Position numbers and translations under genes: made by a program. 22,519 nucleotides of DNA from Silene noctiflora (lineage: Eukaryota; Streptophyta; Magnoliopsida; Caryophyllales; Caryophyllaceae): positions 9,838-32,356 of the forward strand of contig VHZZ01004006.1 of the NCBI GenBank assembly GCA_009801015.1, written 5' to 3'. The notes under the pieces are model-generated. The model was not told the DNA's origin, made no database searches, and worked only from the letters and a program-made list of their open reading frames with translations. This document shows positions 7,601-15,994 of this stretch, in pieces; the first letter of the stretch is position 1; the number at the start of each line of letters is the position of its first letter.

Positions 7601-9624
7601 AGTTGTTCATGACAACAGTGGAGTAACTAACATTTTTAGTGAACAATTAAATATTTTTCGTTACTTCTTTGACTATAATAATATCACCTCAGTGCCTCAA
7701 AGGCTCCCACAAATTTCAGGGGTAAGGGTTGGATATATACAACCTCACCCTTGTGCTAGCAACTACTCCTATGTGAAATTCTTAGAGGTTACATTTCTCC
7801 ACTAGCCTCAAGAATATTTGTATATAGTCTACAACTTAATAGCTGAGCATAAAAAAGCTAGCTACATGTATTAACATGTAAATTTGTGTTTCAGACTCGG
7901 ACTTCCTGCTTCGTAGTATTTGGATTCTTTGGGTGAGACTTTAACCCTGTTTTGGTAAGCTAACCAATGAATTTTACTTTCTTATACAGTGACCCAAGTT
8001 AAACAGCGAGTCTGTGATAATGACCTGATGAGAGGACCAAAATAGGTGCTAATTTGAGTCAAAATTTACCGAACATATTATTGTGCTTGTTTAATTTTTA
8101 GTTTCTAACGACTTACATAGTCACATTGGTGTCAACTTGATTCGTAAACGGTTCACTATGTTAGAGGTTTAGGACGGACAGCCTTGTAAGTTAGGGATTC
8201 TTAGAACCTCCCTTTGATTAACATGACAAAAGACACGATGCTGTCCTGATAGTTGCAAGCTCAAATTCTCAAGCGTCGAGTTTTCTCTTAGCATGATAAT
8301 TGAAGGGCGTGATTTATTTTTAAGTATCATGCCAAGCAGTTTTGGTTATTTCATGTTCTCAATGGTGCACACTATTTGTAAGCCTGTAAATAGTGGTGGG
8401 CAAAAGCCTTCGTGAATTTATAAGAGCTTATCTGCACGCTTGCATTGTTTGGAAGTTCGAGACAGATATAGTCCAATATGTGTTAAAGGATATACACAGA
8501 TTGATGGATAAATATTTAGTAAACATCTCTAAACATGAATAATTGGTATAGTACACAACATTGGTAGGGCTCATAGCAATGCCCTAATTTTGAATTGAAT
8601 GACCAGCTCCAGGACTGTGTCCTGGAGTTGTAGGTCTGAAGTCGTCCAAGTGTCCAGAACTCTGTGATGGACTTGGAGGTGTTTGAGTAACATTAGTTGC
8701 CTGAATTATTGGAGCCGCAAGTTCAACCTCCGTTGTGTATGCTGTTACTTTTATCTGACCTGCATGTGTGTTTATGTGTTTTCTTGACGCTGTCGTCTTT
8801 TCGAGTTTGTGACTATGGAACTTGGGAATACCATTGATCTCCGCTGACTTTAGTTTTCTTCCATAGACAAACTGAGTTTCTTGGTGGAAAATCATTGCCA
8901 GGAAAACACAAACAATGATCAGTTTATTGTAGCCCATGTTATTTGTAGCTTAATGAGAGGAAGTAGGATTAGAGAGGATGAAGAAGAGAGAGTATGAGAG
9001 TGTTAGTCTCTTAGTTATGAATGCAGGATGTTGTGACTTCTGAGCTCTCAGCCATGGCGGTACTTATAGCACTTGAAGCTGAACTGGTAGACCACCACAA
9101 ACAGTTCTCCTGCCAGTTTGGAGATTCCCTTATTGTCATTTTTTAAATATATATCTCTCTCGTATTTAATTATCTATTTTTTGGGGGGTGGGGATGTACA
9201 TTATGTACTGCTGTTCGCTTGATGTTTGTGGAGTTTAACCATTTTTATTTGTTTGTTCTTAATTAGCAACTTGGATTATAATGAAATAAATGAAATGCCT
9301 GAATATGCTTTCATTTACAGTGTTTCTTAGCTTTAAATATTTTAGTTTTACAAGGAACTAAATAGTTACATAAACTGCCACTCTGAATGATTATTAAATA
9401 CTGCACTCCATTTTGTATGTATGATGGGAGTATGAAAGCCTACTGTATTAACTTGATAATCGAAATCGTTTGCTTATCACAATATCAAGGAGATGTGATT
9501 GACATATTTTTCTCAAAGTTATTTTTTCCCCTGCAGGAGTTCTCTGAATGGTGGCAATGTAGCTCGTACATTCAAGCATTTAGCTGAACCACGTAGCATG
9601 GCAAAGTTCAACACATTTTTGTGA
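1630..9624 (+). CDS. tentative two-exon small ORF, 36 residues, unknown function
   Basis: Exon 1 (1630-1652) reads ATG GCG ATG GTG GTG CAC AGA AG and ends at a GTAATT donor. The strongest acceptor downstream is a pyrimidine tract ending CCCCTGCAG at 9536. Exon 2 from 9537 keeps the frame and stays open for 28 codons, to TGA at 9622-9624. A further CAG/GTATGC donor at 9663 would lie in the 3' UTR. The product would be a basic 36-residue peptide starting MAMVVHRRSSLNGGN, with Arg, Ser and almost no acidic residues, which is presequence-like. The phase matches, and the exon 2 frame used is the longest of the three. However, the 7.9-kb intron would contain both CEP genes in antisense, and I recognise no family. 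It may instead be a lncRNA or chance. Exons between these two are not excluded. Confidence 0.25.
1657..2784. other. intergenic stretch, no gene recognised
   Basis: AT-rich DNA with stops in all frames. An 18-bp word that includes the exon 1 donor (1653-1670) is repeated at 1787-1804. The last part (about 2590-2780) has a diverged relative at about 6370-6606, listed separately. Short open frames here are unconvincing in length and composition. Confidence 0.5.
2590..2780. repeat. copy 1 of a duplicated noncoding segment
   Basis: Shares collinear words with 6370-6606: AATAAAGCAAAATG.CTCA, TTAATTTCAT-like sequence, TG.TGCTAACA, CTGCATACAT, CTCCGTACCCC versus CTCGTACCCCG, and CCTTGAGGCA. The words keep the same order, orientation and approximate spacing. 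Each copy lies downstream (3' side) of one CEP gene. It may be a relic of duplication of the CEP unit, or a dispersed repeat. Open frames cross it, but the proteins do not match between copies, so I do not call a gene. Confidence 0.5.
2785..2937. mobile_element. 153-bp MITE, hAT-like
   Basis: Perfect 19-bp terminal inverted repeats begin CATGGTTACCGAATTCGCT (2785-2803) and end at 2919-2937. The flanks are GTTTTTGT (2777-2784) and GTTTTTTGT (2938-2946), consistent with an 8-bp target duplication in which a T run slipped by one. The interior is AT-rich without coding capacity. Related degenerate sequence (GATTCG.TATGAA.ACG, CTCTTA.TAGA.TGTGTG) recurs at 4725-5250, so this is one member of a local family. 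Confidence 0.75.
2947..3553. other. region 3' of the four-motif CEP gene
   Basis: Contains the presumed 3' UTR and terminator region of the minus-strand CEP gene ending at 3554. No clear AATAAA signal is seen on the minus strand near the stop; an A-rich AATTATAAAAAAA lies near 3423-3437. No gene or repeat is recognised. Confidence 0.4.
3554..4315 (-). CDS. CEP precursor with four CEP motifs
   Basis: Encodes a 253-residue pre-propeptide for C-terminally encoded peptides, secreted hormones perceived by CEPR/XIP1-type LRR receptor kinases in nitrogen-demand signalling and root architecture (family knowledge). A hydrophobic stretch at residues 10-22 before ATEGR is the likely signal peptide. The CEP 15-mers are EHRQTAPGRSLSAGH (101-115, degenerate), DFRPTLPGISPGAGH (151-165), DFRPTAPGDSPGAGH (187-201) and DNRPTLPGYNPSVGH (230-244, near the C-terminus). 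Motifs 2 and 3 are canonical, with Pro 4, 7 and 11 available for hydroxylation. Polar, lysine-rich spacers separate them. The start is the first AUG after the TATA box at 4491-4502; the open frame runs on to 4453 but contains no ATG upstream. M10 has a better Kozak context (ACCATGG) and is an alternative. No intron is needed, as usual for CEP genes. Family identity is sure; the exact start is less so. Confidence 0.9.
   Translation of the reverse strand: MAIIHPGSTMALLFALLTQILATEGRVIKPPAMKIDLQKTSTNFPQTAMYDKNFPYFEAARKLPNNNLIVDSSNVKNVDIDGQGNHQGPKILKNLPSSADEHRQTAPGRSLSAGHSIENRNKPNPKNTQEKSSKSPASFLFKASAMAHLNDFRPTLPGISPGAGHAVTTKYEKTESRPCLNGKCTEDFRPTAPGDSPGAGHSIINKSDTNTSKQGKGLRVEHTQTGKRNDNRPTLPGYNPSVGHPSLEKTIKP
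4491..4502 (-). promoter_or_regulatory. TATA box of the four-motif CEP gene
   Basis: On the minus strand this reads ACTATATATACC, a textbook plant TATA box. It is about 180 bases upstream of the ATG at 4315 and predicts transcription starting near 4465. The resulting leader of about 150 nt contains no AUG in any frame before the chosen start, which supports that start. Confidence 0.6.
4735..5250. repeat. tandem pair of MITE-like units, about 205 bp each
   Basis: Unit 1 (about 4739-4942) and unit 2 (4943-5245) share ATATGAA.ACGTA, a TTTGATT block, TAATAGAGTGTG, TTTTGATGGAAT.CG, AACTGAT, and the run from ATCATT to TTTCACTTTTGCAACT. Once the 92-bp Stowaway insertion in unit 2 is subtracted, the units are nearly equal in length. 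Their left parts resemble the 153-bp MITE at 2785. They lie upstream of the four-motif CEP promoter. Confidence 0.6.
4981..5070. mobile_element. 90-bp Stowaway MITE nested in the tandem unit
   Basis: Terminal inverted repeats of about 30 bp begin CTCCCTCCGTCCCAACCATT and end ATGTTCGGGACAGAAGGAG, flanked by TA at 4979-4980 and 5071-5072. TC1/mariner-type Stowaway elements insert at TA and carry this terminal word. Comparison with the adjacent empty unit (CATATGCTCTTAATAGAG) shows where it entered. Noncoding. Confidence 0.85.
5251..6363. other. intergenic stretch between the CEP genes
   Basis: No gene is supported. An open frame of 118 codons on the plus strand (5177-5533) is low-complexity, Phe/Leu/Val-rich and straddles the repeat edge, so I do not accept it. 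The stretch at 5575-5760 is less AT-rich and follows a CTTTTAG that could be a splice acceptor, but no coding frame continues from it. Confidence 0.4.
6370..6606. repeat. copy 2 of the duplicated noncoding segment
   Basis: Diverged collinear relative of 2590-2780 (AATAAAGCAAAATGGCTCA, TTAATTTCATTA, TGCTGCTAACAG, GCTGCATACATA, CTCGTACCCC, CCCTTGAGGCA). It lies about 2 kb downstream of the single-motif CEP gene, in the same orientation relative to it as copy 1 is to the four-motif gene. Confidence 0.5.
6607..8583. other. long intergenic stretch 3' of the single-motif CEP gene
   Basis: No coding region is supported. Two small structures are visible. An 18-bp direct repeat, AGTACTTTATGCAAGTAT, lies at 7422 and 7446 (24-bp period). 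A SINE-like block at about 7695-7750 reads AAGGCTCCCACAAATTTCAG, then GGGTAAGGGTTGGATATATA and CAACCTCACCCTT, resembling a word common in plant tRNA-derived repeats (recollection, low confidence). The rest is unremarkable AT-rich DNA. Confidence 0.35.
8584..8937 (-). CDS. CEP precursor with a single CEP motif
   Basis: Encodes a 117-residue pre-propeptide with the classic short CEP layout. The N-terminal signal peptide has hydrophobic residues 6-17, followed by GRKLK at 26-30, a variable polar spacer (31-98), and one C-terminal motif DFRPTTPGHSPGAGH at 99-113 (bases 8599-8643) before a four-residue tail SIQN. All conserved positions are present: D1, F2, R3, P4, T5, P7, G8, S10, P11, G12, G14 and H15. 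Expected maturation is signal cleavage, proline hydroxylation, and trimming at both ends of the 15-mer. ATG 8937 is the first Met and gives the signal peptide. No intron is needed. The neighbouring four-motif gene on the same strand makes this a local CEP cluster. I am confident of the family; assignment to a numbered CEP orthologue is not possible from sequence alone. Confidence 0.93.
   Translation of the reverse strand: MGYNKLIIVCVFLAMIFHQETQFVYGRKLKSAEINGIPKFHSHKLEKTTASRKHINTHAGQIKVTAYTTEVELAAPIIQATNVTQTPPSPSQSSGHLDDFRPTTPGHSPGAGHSIQN
9062..9069 (-). promoter_or_regulatory. candidate TATA box of the single-motif CEP gene
   Basis: The minus strand reads CTATAAGTA, about 125 bases upstream of the ATG at 8937, predicting initiation near 9035. 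The intervening leader is CT-rich (CTCTCTCTTCTTCATCCTCT), a common plant 5' UTR trait. A CCATGG lies just upstream of the TATA box and would not be transcribed. Confidence 0.4.
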
Positions 9625-9663
9625 TCTACTCATACTTCTCATCGGCTTTTACATACTACTCAG

Positions 9664-11072
9664 GTATGCATTGTTATTTGTTAGTCCTAGTATTACACAT
9701 GACATACCCATTTTATTAAATTTGAGGTACGTACTATGCTTTGCAAAGCGCCTCATAGATCTTTGGAAGAGTGGTTAATGACAGTTTTAATGTATTCTTG
9801 ATAGTGCCTTAGGGCCATATAGCTCTAGACATCTGAACAAACTTTCTGACAGGCTTTCATCTTTACAACTCTAAAGTTACTTAGAGCGTGCTTCATGTAT
9901 CTTTGATTTCAGTTCATCTTGAATTACCTGCTGTATCCAGCCGCAAAAACTACCTAAATTGAAAGCATCTTTGTGTTTGTATAAGCTCTTAGTTAATGTT
10001 TTCCGTAGATCAACGGTGTCGAAAGAGCCGTACTTTAACATTCCATTTATCTAGTCTTCATCAGAATTAGCAATGTACTTGTGCTAATGTACTATAGCAT
10101 ATTCTATTCAAAGCAAACAACTTGTATTATAGAAGTTTAGAAGCTCACATAGCCACATGGTATTAACTTTTAAGCCCCCTATTCATAGAGCCATCTGTGA
10201 TGCTTATTTTATTTTCACAAATTTGTTGCTTCACATGCTATGGTCATTCTCACCAGGGTTCTGCTATAAGCATAACATTTCCCCCCTACAGCGAAAAGAC
10301 GGATTCCGAGTAACCGTTTGTAAATGGGACAATCCTTTGTAACTAATGAAAAAAGGCACATAATATTACCGAGTCGTCGTGATTTCACTTACTAAATAGT
10401 ACAAACACTACAAAGGCAAAGGCACTTCTTTTTCCTTGGGAATATGATGATGATATATAACAATATCGCCCATTATGATTTAGCTATATAGAGGCACACA
10501 TTTTTTATATATACTTTGGGAAATGATTAAATAACAAAGTCACCTGTAGGGTGTGATGCTGAGTATGTGTATCTAAATTTCAACTCCCTTATTCCGCTGT
10601 AGGCGGTAGCTTCAGAGACATTGGGACGCTGGATTAATCAATAAACTTTTGATTTAGTCCATTACATTGTAGTAAGCCAAAATATTACTATATTATGTAG
10701 CTTAGTAAAAAGGAGCATGTTTGTTATTTTATTTGTCACAAACTTTCATGGACTGAAGCCTGTAGGTGAGTACGAGTTGGCTGATAAATGATGAGCAGAT
10801 GACGACATGTCGACTGTCTGTCTGAGAAATGATTAGTAGATGGCGACATGTTGACGAGTTGGATGATGAGCAGATGACGACATGATATTGCCAAGTAGTG
10901 GCATCTCAAGATTTACTTGTCAAGTAAGTTTCTTGCTCTACTAAACTGGATGGCGTTAGCTGGCATCGTAGGCTAGTAGCTTGGTAAAATATTCATGTCT
11001 TCCCTTTGCCTTCATGTGTTTGCACGTAACGTAGTACAGACCTGGAGATCTTCTATGGGCTACTGGCCATTG
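9664..11072. other. intergenic stretch between CEP and P450 clusters
   Basis: No gene is recognised; short open frames on both strands lack family features. The only internal structure seen is the short tandem repeat at 10774-10884, listed separately. A GTATGC donor at 9664 opens this stretch if the tentative plus-strand transcript is real. Confidence 0.4.
10774..10884. repeat. three imperfect tandem copies, about 41 bp
   Basis: Copies at about 10774-10814, 10816-10855 and 10856-10884 share TGATGAGCAGATGACGACATG with substitutions (copy 2 reads TGATTAGTAGATGGCGACATG) and a GAGTTGG.TGA lead-in. Copy 3 is shortened. No function is apparent. Confidence 0.7.
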
Positions 11073-11527
11073 TGAACTCGTATATTTCTGACGGTCTATT
11101 TGAGCATTGAATAATCACATTAATACCATATTACAAACTCTCTTCCCCTCCTCCCTCGGCGTTCTTGCTATTTCCTTCCATTTTAGAGTAAATTTGTTCC
11201 TGCTCCATTTACCACTCTTATATGATGGACCCATAAGAAGGATATTATCGACCATATCACTCCGACAAACCGAGTATCCAAGAACGATATGTTATGAAAT
11301 TATCCATGACCATGATCTCATGCAGACCTTTCACTGTTTGTAAGCGAAAGTACTAAGTTGTGTACTTTTAATGTGTACGGTGATGTTTTTCAAAATTACA
11401 CTTTTTTTCCACAAATTTGAGTCACTGAAATCTGTTGCAACAAATAAAAAGGTGAGAAATTAAACACAACATTTGAGCTGGGTTTGCAAAGTAGAGTCAT
11501 CATATACAAAGAGTAGGGCAGGTAAGT
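11073..11527 (-). repeat. 3' flank of P450 copy 1, duplicated at copy 2
   Basis: Aligns with 17705-18122. Shared words include GGTCTATTTGAGCATTGAAT, TATTTCCTTCCA, AAGGATATTAT, AGTATCCAAGA, ATGCAGACCTTTCACTGTTT and AAGTTGTGTACTTTT. This is the 3' UTR and downstream region of the P450, and it shows that the tandem duplication extended at least 400 bp past the stop codon. No coding. Confidence 0.8.
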
Positions 11528-14500
11528 TCAAGAGTAGAGTTTACTCAAGACTAAGTTAGCTCCATGTTGAGGCTTAATAGTCATAATAGCATAGGGTGCA
11601 TGAGCATAAGTCGGTGAGAGTTCAAAAGAGAAGCGTTGTAAGATCATGGTCAAGGCAAGCTTGGCTTCCAGAAGTGCGAAATTTTTGCCAATGCAAATTC
11701 GTGGACCCATACTGAAAGGGAAATATATAGGTTGGCCTTTAGTTGCTCCCAAAACACCTTCGCCAAATCTTTGAGGATTAAAATCTTTGGAATCTTCACC
11801 CCAAAGACTAGAATCTTGTTGAAGAACACAAATTGGGAGAATAATTTCAGTTCCTTCTGGAATTAGTAACTCTCTTAATTGTATGTCATGGTAAACTTTT
11901 CTCATGAGCATATAAGCTGGTGGGTACAACCTAAGTACCTCGTTTAGAATCATCGTTACCTATAAAATTAGATGTTAAATTATTTTAAAGCAAAATGATA
12001 ACTGTAAGCAAAAACATATATTTTGAAATGCGGAGTAATTCCCAAGATTAGGAGGAATATTGTATTGCAAAGCGTCTTGCTTGTGACGTACACTATCCGT
12101 CACAAACTGAAGACGGATAGTGCCCTCTCACAATAAGGCAAGTGGGAGGGCAAGTGGGGGAGAAATGAAGCACCCCATGGATAGTGCCACTTGCATATTG
12201 TGAGAGGGGCACTATCCGTCTTCAGCTTGTGACGGATAGTGCCCGTCTTCAATGAGAATTTGTGATAGTATTGTACTACTTATAGCCTTATAGGGTGTTT
12301 GTTTATAGGTATGAGGTATGGACGTATGGTTTGAAACGACATCAAATACATACCAAAAGTGTGTTTGACAAAATGTGGGTTTTATACCCGGGTGTGATTT
12401 TTCATTCCAAACCTATACCTATGCACAAAAAAAACACCCTCTTAGTTTATTAATGCAGTTTAGTAAGCTAAAATTTAGTGGCTATAGGGATTGATAATTG
12501 ATAAATTAGGATGGTGGAATAATTCTTAAAATATGTAATTGTATATTAATTGTGTAAATATGAATACATGATTCCTTTATTTATAGTACCAGCTAATTTA
12601 GTGCCACTTTCACCTTACCTAGAAAGCCTAACTTATCAGTCTTTACCAAGTGCACTCACCAGATTTTTACAAAACGAATCCATAAACTAAATTAAATTCC
12701 TTTCTAATCATTTTGTAACCTTTGTTTTTAAGAGGCATATTGTAGAAAAGTAAACAAATGACTTGAACACCTTAGAATGAACAGTTCGTCTCTTTTAAGA
12801 CGAACATATCTATCTTATGATTAAAACGGATCTGATAACACCCCATTTGGATAGATGGGAGTTGGGACAAGCTAGGCATTCTGCTTTTGCCACAAAATAT
12901 CCCGTTTGATCCATTTTAAGTTGACGGATGTACTTGTCTTAAACAAGAATGGGTTAAAGGATATACCCCAGCAAATGAGTGATCTGAAGGAACATTTGAA
13001 AATAAACAAAATAATATATAAGAAACTCACGGTTTTAAGACGGTTCAAACCATCAAAGTTGGGTCGACCATCCGTTCCAAATTCTTGCAAAATTTCAGCT
13101 CTAGCACGGTCTTGCCAAATAGGATGTTTACCCAACAAAATCAAAGTCCAAGCCAACAAACTTGAAGTAGTTTCAGAGCCAGCCAAATAGAAGAGTTGAC
13201 ATTCTTGAGCCACTTCATATGTTGTTAGACCTCTTCCTTTTTCACTCATATTTGACTCCAATAATATGCCTAACAAATCATCCTTGCTGCTTCCTCCTTC
13301 CTCCATTTCTGCCTTCCTTGTTTCTATCATTCTTGTTAATGTTTCTCCTATTTGTCTTACGATTTTGTTCACTCGTCTGTTTCTCTTTGTTGGTATATAT
13401 CTAAAGTTTCGTCACCATTTACTAGTTAGCTTAAATGATGCTTTGTTTCATTGATATAGAAAAAGAGGTCATTTTTAGTTCCGGCCACTTTTGGCTTAAC
13501 TGACTCATTTCAAGTCGTGGGTATTAAGGTTTTTGTGTGGAATTAGTCAATTTGAGTCTTAGGGGGGGGGGGGGGGGGGTTCAGGTAATTCTAGATCTCG
13601 TCAGTTCGAGTTCTATTTTTCATGTCACAATCATTCGCATTGGGTTAGTTTTATTAGGTCTAGTTTTGAAATTCAGTTTTTATCAAGTAATTTCAGGTAC
13701 ACTAGCTTCTCCATAAGTAAACCGGTCAAATGAGTTGTTTTGGGCAACTCAGTTCGAGTCTTCTTGCATAATGCCATACGGTTTAACTTGTAGGGAAAAA
13801 AATGTACCTCCAACCAGGGATGTAATTTGTTGCTTGAAGACTCAGTAATGCTAAGTCGACATATTCTCTTTGTAAATCAAAGATTATTTTCCCCTGTTGA
13901 TAGTTATTTCCAAAAGCCGATCGAGAGATAAAATCACCTGATAAATTCTCAAGAAAAGGCCATACATCTATTTCACTTGATCCATCTTTGGATACAAGTA
14001 TTTCTTCCCATGAATTTAACATCTCGCTACAACTCTCATATATTGTGTGGCACACATTCTGCTCATGCATCAAAGTAGAACAGAGTGTTAGTAACTTAGT
14101 ATATCAAGCGGATTGGGGGAAGTATTATAGGTAATCCTTCGATTGGGGTTTACATAAGCCGTAATATCTGAATCGGAAACTTACCTTCAACTTGTCCATA
14201 CGGAATGCAGGATTGATGATCGCCCTGTGTTTAGCCCATACATCTCCTTCTTTAGTAAAAAGTCCTACATTTAATATCTTGTTGATTGGTTGATCGGGCT
14301 TCCGAAAATCTTCATGATTTGTGAGTATTTCTTTTATTTTGTCTAGATCAGAAAGGATCAACCATGGCACCGGACCAACCCATGCAAAACTATTTTTACC
14401 TGATCCGCACAATTCGAAAGGACATCATTTCAAAGGTTAGTCGTGTTGATTATAATAGAAGTTACTACCTCCGTCTGAATTATTTGTTTACATTTTTCGT

Positions 14501-15801
14501 TGTTTGTGATGGTGTTTTGATCATGTTAAGGATAATACTCTGTATTAGATGGAGAAATGCGTCTTTTCTTAAGTATGCCAGTAACCACTCTTCCCTTATT
14601 TGTGTATAGGCATTTTACCAAACATTGTCACACTCTTGTAGCATCATGGTATTAAGAGCCTTGATAATTTTTTCACCATTTCTGCTGCCACACTGAATTT
14701 TTTTTTCCTCTACAAAAGGGAACCTCCATTCCACAATTACCGACGTTATATGTTTAATGCAATCCAGTGTTATATTCTACATCACATTTGTACATCAAGA
14801 ACGTATGGCTATAACAGCCACCTCAACCTTTGCCAAAACCGTATGTCTATCTCTTGACCACCACCAAAAGTTTGGGCACCAACATCGCAAAATTGTCAAT
14901 AATGCAACAGTAAACAAATGATTGATAGTTTGATACAGAGGAAGTATCAATTACCACGGTAGGCGGTAGCAAAACTAGGATTTAAAGACCGGGTTAATAT
15001 TTTAATCATAAGTTTTAGCGGACACTAATGATGCAATAATAACTATAAAAAACATTAAAATTTCTAACTTAAAAAACACTAAAATATCTAACTAAAATAC
15101 CTTATCTAATACTGCAAATGGTCACAAAAATAACTTAGGGCTTTGTTTGCCAAAACTAATAGGTTCCTTATTTGATCTTTCAGCTAACTGTTTTTTCTTA
15201 TTAAGTGTTTGGTTTATAGAATGAATTTAAGTTGTGGAAATAAAAAGTTTAGTCAATCAATTACTATTAATTTTCAGCTACTTTATCAGATTCCAGCTAC
15301 ATTTTCAACTAATTTTATTAAACCGATACTCTAAATATGTCACTTTCATCTCTTGAAAGTTGAAGGCCAACAAAGTACTCCTTCTGTCTCAATTAACTCT
15401 CTATTTTTTTATTCATTATGATGTGTTATTTAATCAAATATAAAAAATCAGTTGAGATTTGAGATAGCACAAATGAGGTAAAATTAAAAACAAACAAATA
15501 AATAAATAGAAATGGTTAGCAATAGAATACCATGTGTTTGAATGATATGATGAACAAAAGACACAATACGAGGAATAGGATCATCAGAGAAGTTGATGGG
15601 TGTGAGCATCGACTTTTTTGTTAATTTAACAAGCTCCTTAATATCTCCAAGAAATGGTTTATAGGGATTACCCTTAATCCCTTGTTTTCTTAGGCACCTC
15701 TCTATCCTTTTTGGCTTTAACCATAATAATTTCATTGCCTTCCATATTAACACTGCAGTTGCTATGATCAACACACCAAAAATTAAGTGTTTGACTTCCA
15801 T
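11528..15801 (-). CDS. cytochrome P450, CYP72A-like, copy 1, five exons, complete
   Basis: Encodes a 512-residue ER-anchored monooxygenase, the usual CYP72A length. Exons: 15531-15801, 14185-14399, 13808-14058, 13031-13400 and 11528-11959; all junctions are GT/AG with phases 1, 0, 2, 0 and no frameshift. An N-terminal anchor (about residues 6-27) is followed by basic [19 protein letters not shown], typical of CYP72. The I-helix oxygen motif is AGSETT (319-324), the K-helix ExxR is E376/R379, the PERF-like motif is FNPQRF (429-434), and the heme loop [10 protein letters not shown] (451-460) carries ligand Cys458. Known CYP72A enzymes oxidise triterpenoid scaffolds, iridoids (secologanin synthase) or gibberellins; the substrate here cannot be read from sequence. 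Intron 4 (11960-13030) holds two MITEs, intron 1 (14400-15530) a Stowaway-like element and intron 3 a run of 18 G. A Mutator-like element begins 194 bp upstream of the ATG. No key residue is missing, so the gene is probably functional. Confidence 0.93.
12091..12241. mobile_element. palindromic MITE with nested hairpins
   Basis: Two arms of about 55 bp (12091-12145 and 12187-12241) are near-perfect reverse complements around a 41-base loop. Each arm is itself a hairpin: CACTATCCGTC is repeated inverted as GACGGATAGTG at 12112-12122, so the word occurs four times. The true ends may lie further out (about 12068-12264), where GTCTTG.TTG and CTTCAATGAGAATTTGTG are weakly inverted. It lies in intron 4 of the first P450 and is absent from the 92-bp intron 4 of the second copy, so it inserted after the duplication or was lost there. 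The superfamily is not clear. Confidence 0.7.
12291..12441. mobile_element. 151-bp Tourist-like (PIF/Harbinger) MITE
   Basis: The left end TAGGGTGTTTGTTTATAGGT and the right end CCTATACCTATGCACAAAAA followed by AAACACCCTC are inverted repeats. TTA flanks both sides (12288-12290 and 12442-12444), the target duplication of PIF/Harbinger elements. The GGGTGTTTG terminal word fits Tourist-type MITEs. It lies in intron 4 of the first P450 and is noncoding. Confidence 0.65.
13562..13579. repeat. run of 18 G in P450 intron 3
   Basis: An uninterrupted G homopolymer in the plus strand (C in the transcript) lies in intron 3 of the first P450. The homologous intron of the second copy (near 19420) reads ATTAGAGGTCAGG, with no such run. 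It may be an expansion or a sequencing artefact; the length is unreliable. Confidence 0.8.
14465..14944. mobile_element. Stowaway-like element, about 480 bp
   Basis: The left end CTACCTCCGTCTGAATTATT followed by TGTTTAC, and the right end GTAAACAAATGATTGATAGT with GATACAGAGGAAG, are inverted. Both are flanked by TA (14463-14464 and 14945-14946). The match is weaker than for the 90-bp copy at 4981. It lies in intron 1 of the first P450 and helps explain why that intron is 1131 bp against 215 bp in the second copy. Confidence 0.5.
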
Positions 15802-15994
15802 TAGTGATGATTTAGGAAGAGCTTAATTAGTGAGAGATCCATCTCATTTTATTAGGTAGGTAGCTGGTATTGTGGTAGTGTAGTACTGTAGTGTATCTTT
15901 TAAGATGTGGAGTGTGGACTGTAAAAGATTCCACGAAATTGCCCTCAATAAAAAAAGGTTAACCTTGGTAACAACTTGACTTTAATTAATTCAA

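Noticed and set aside
10157..10342. Plus-strand open frame of 61 codons
   Set aside because: Short, no family resemblance, and no promoter or splice context.
11107..11343. Plus-strand open frame of 78 codons
   Set aside because: Lies in the P450 3' flank; the duplicated flank at 17734-17970 does not keep the frame.
13219..13454. Plus-strand open frames opposite P450 exon 4
   Set aside because: Shadows of the minus-strand P450 exon, Leu/Phe-rich from reverse-complemented Glu/Lys codons.
15136..15380. Possible further MITE with GGGCTTTGTTTGCC end
   Set aside because: The inverted partner (GGCCAACAAAGTACT) is weak, no target duplication is visible, and comparison with copy 2 intron 1 places the indel border elsewhere.
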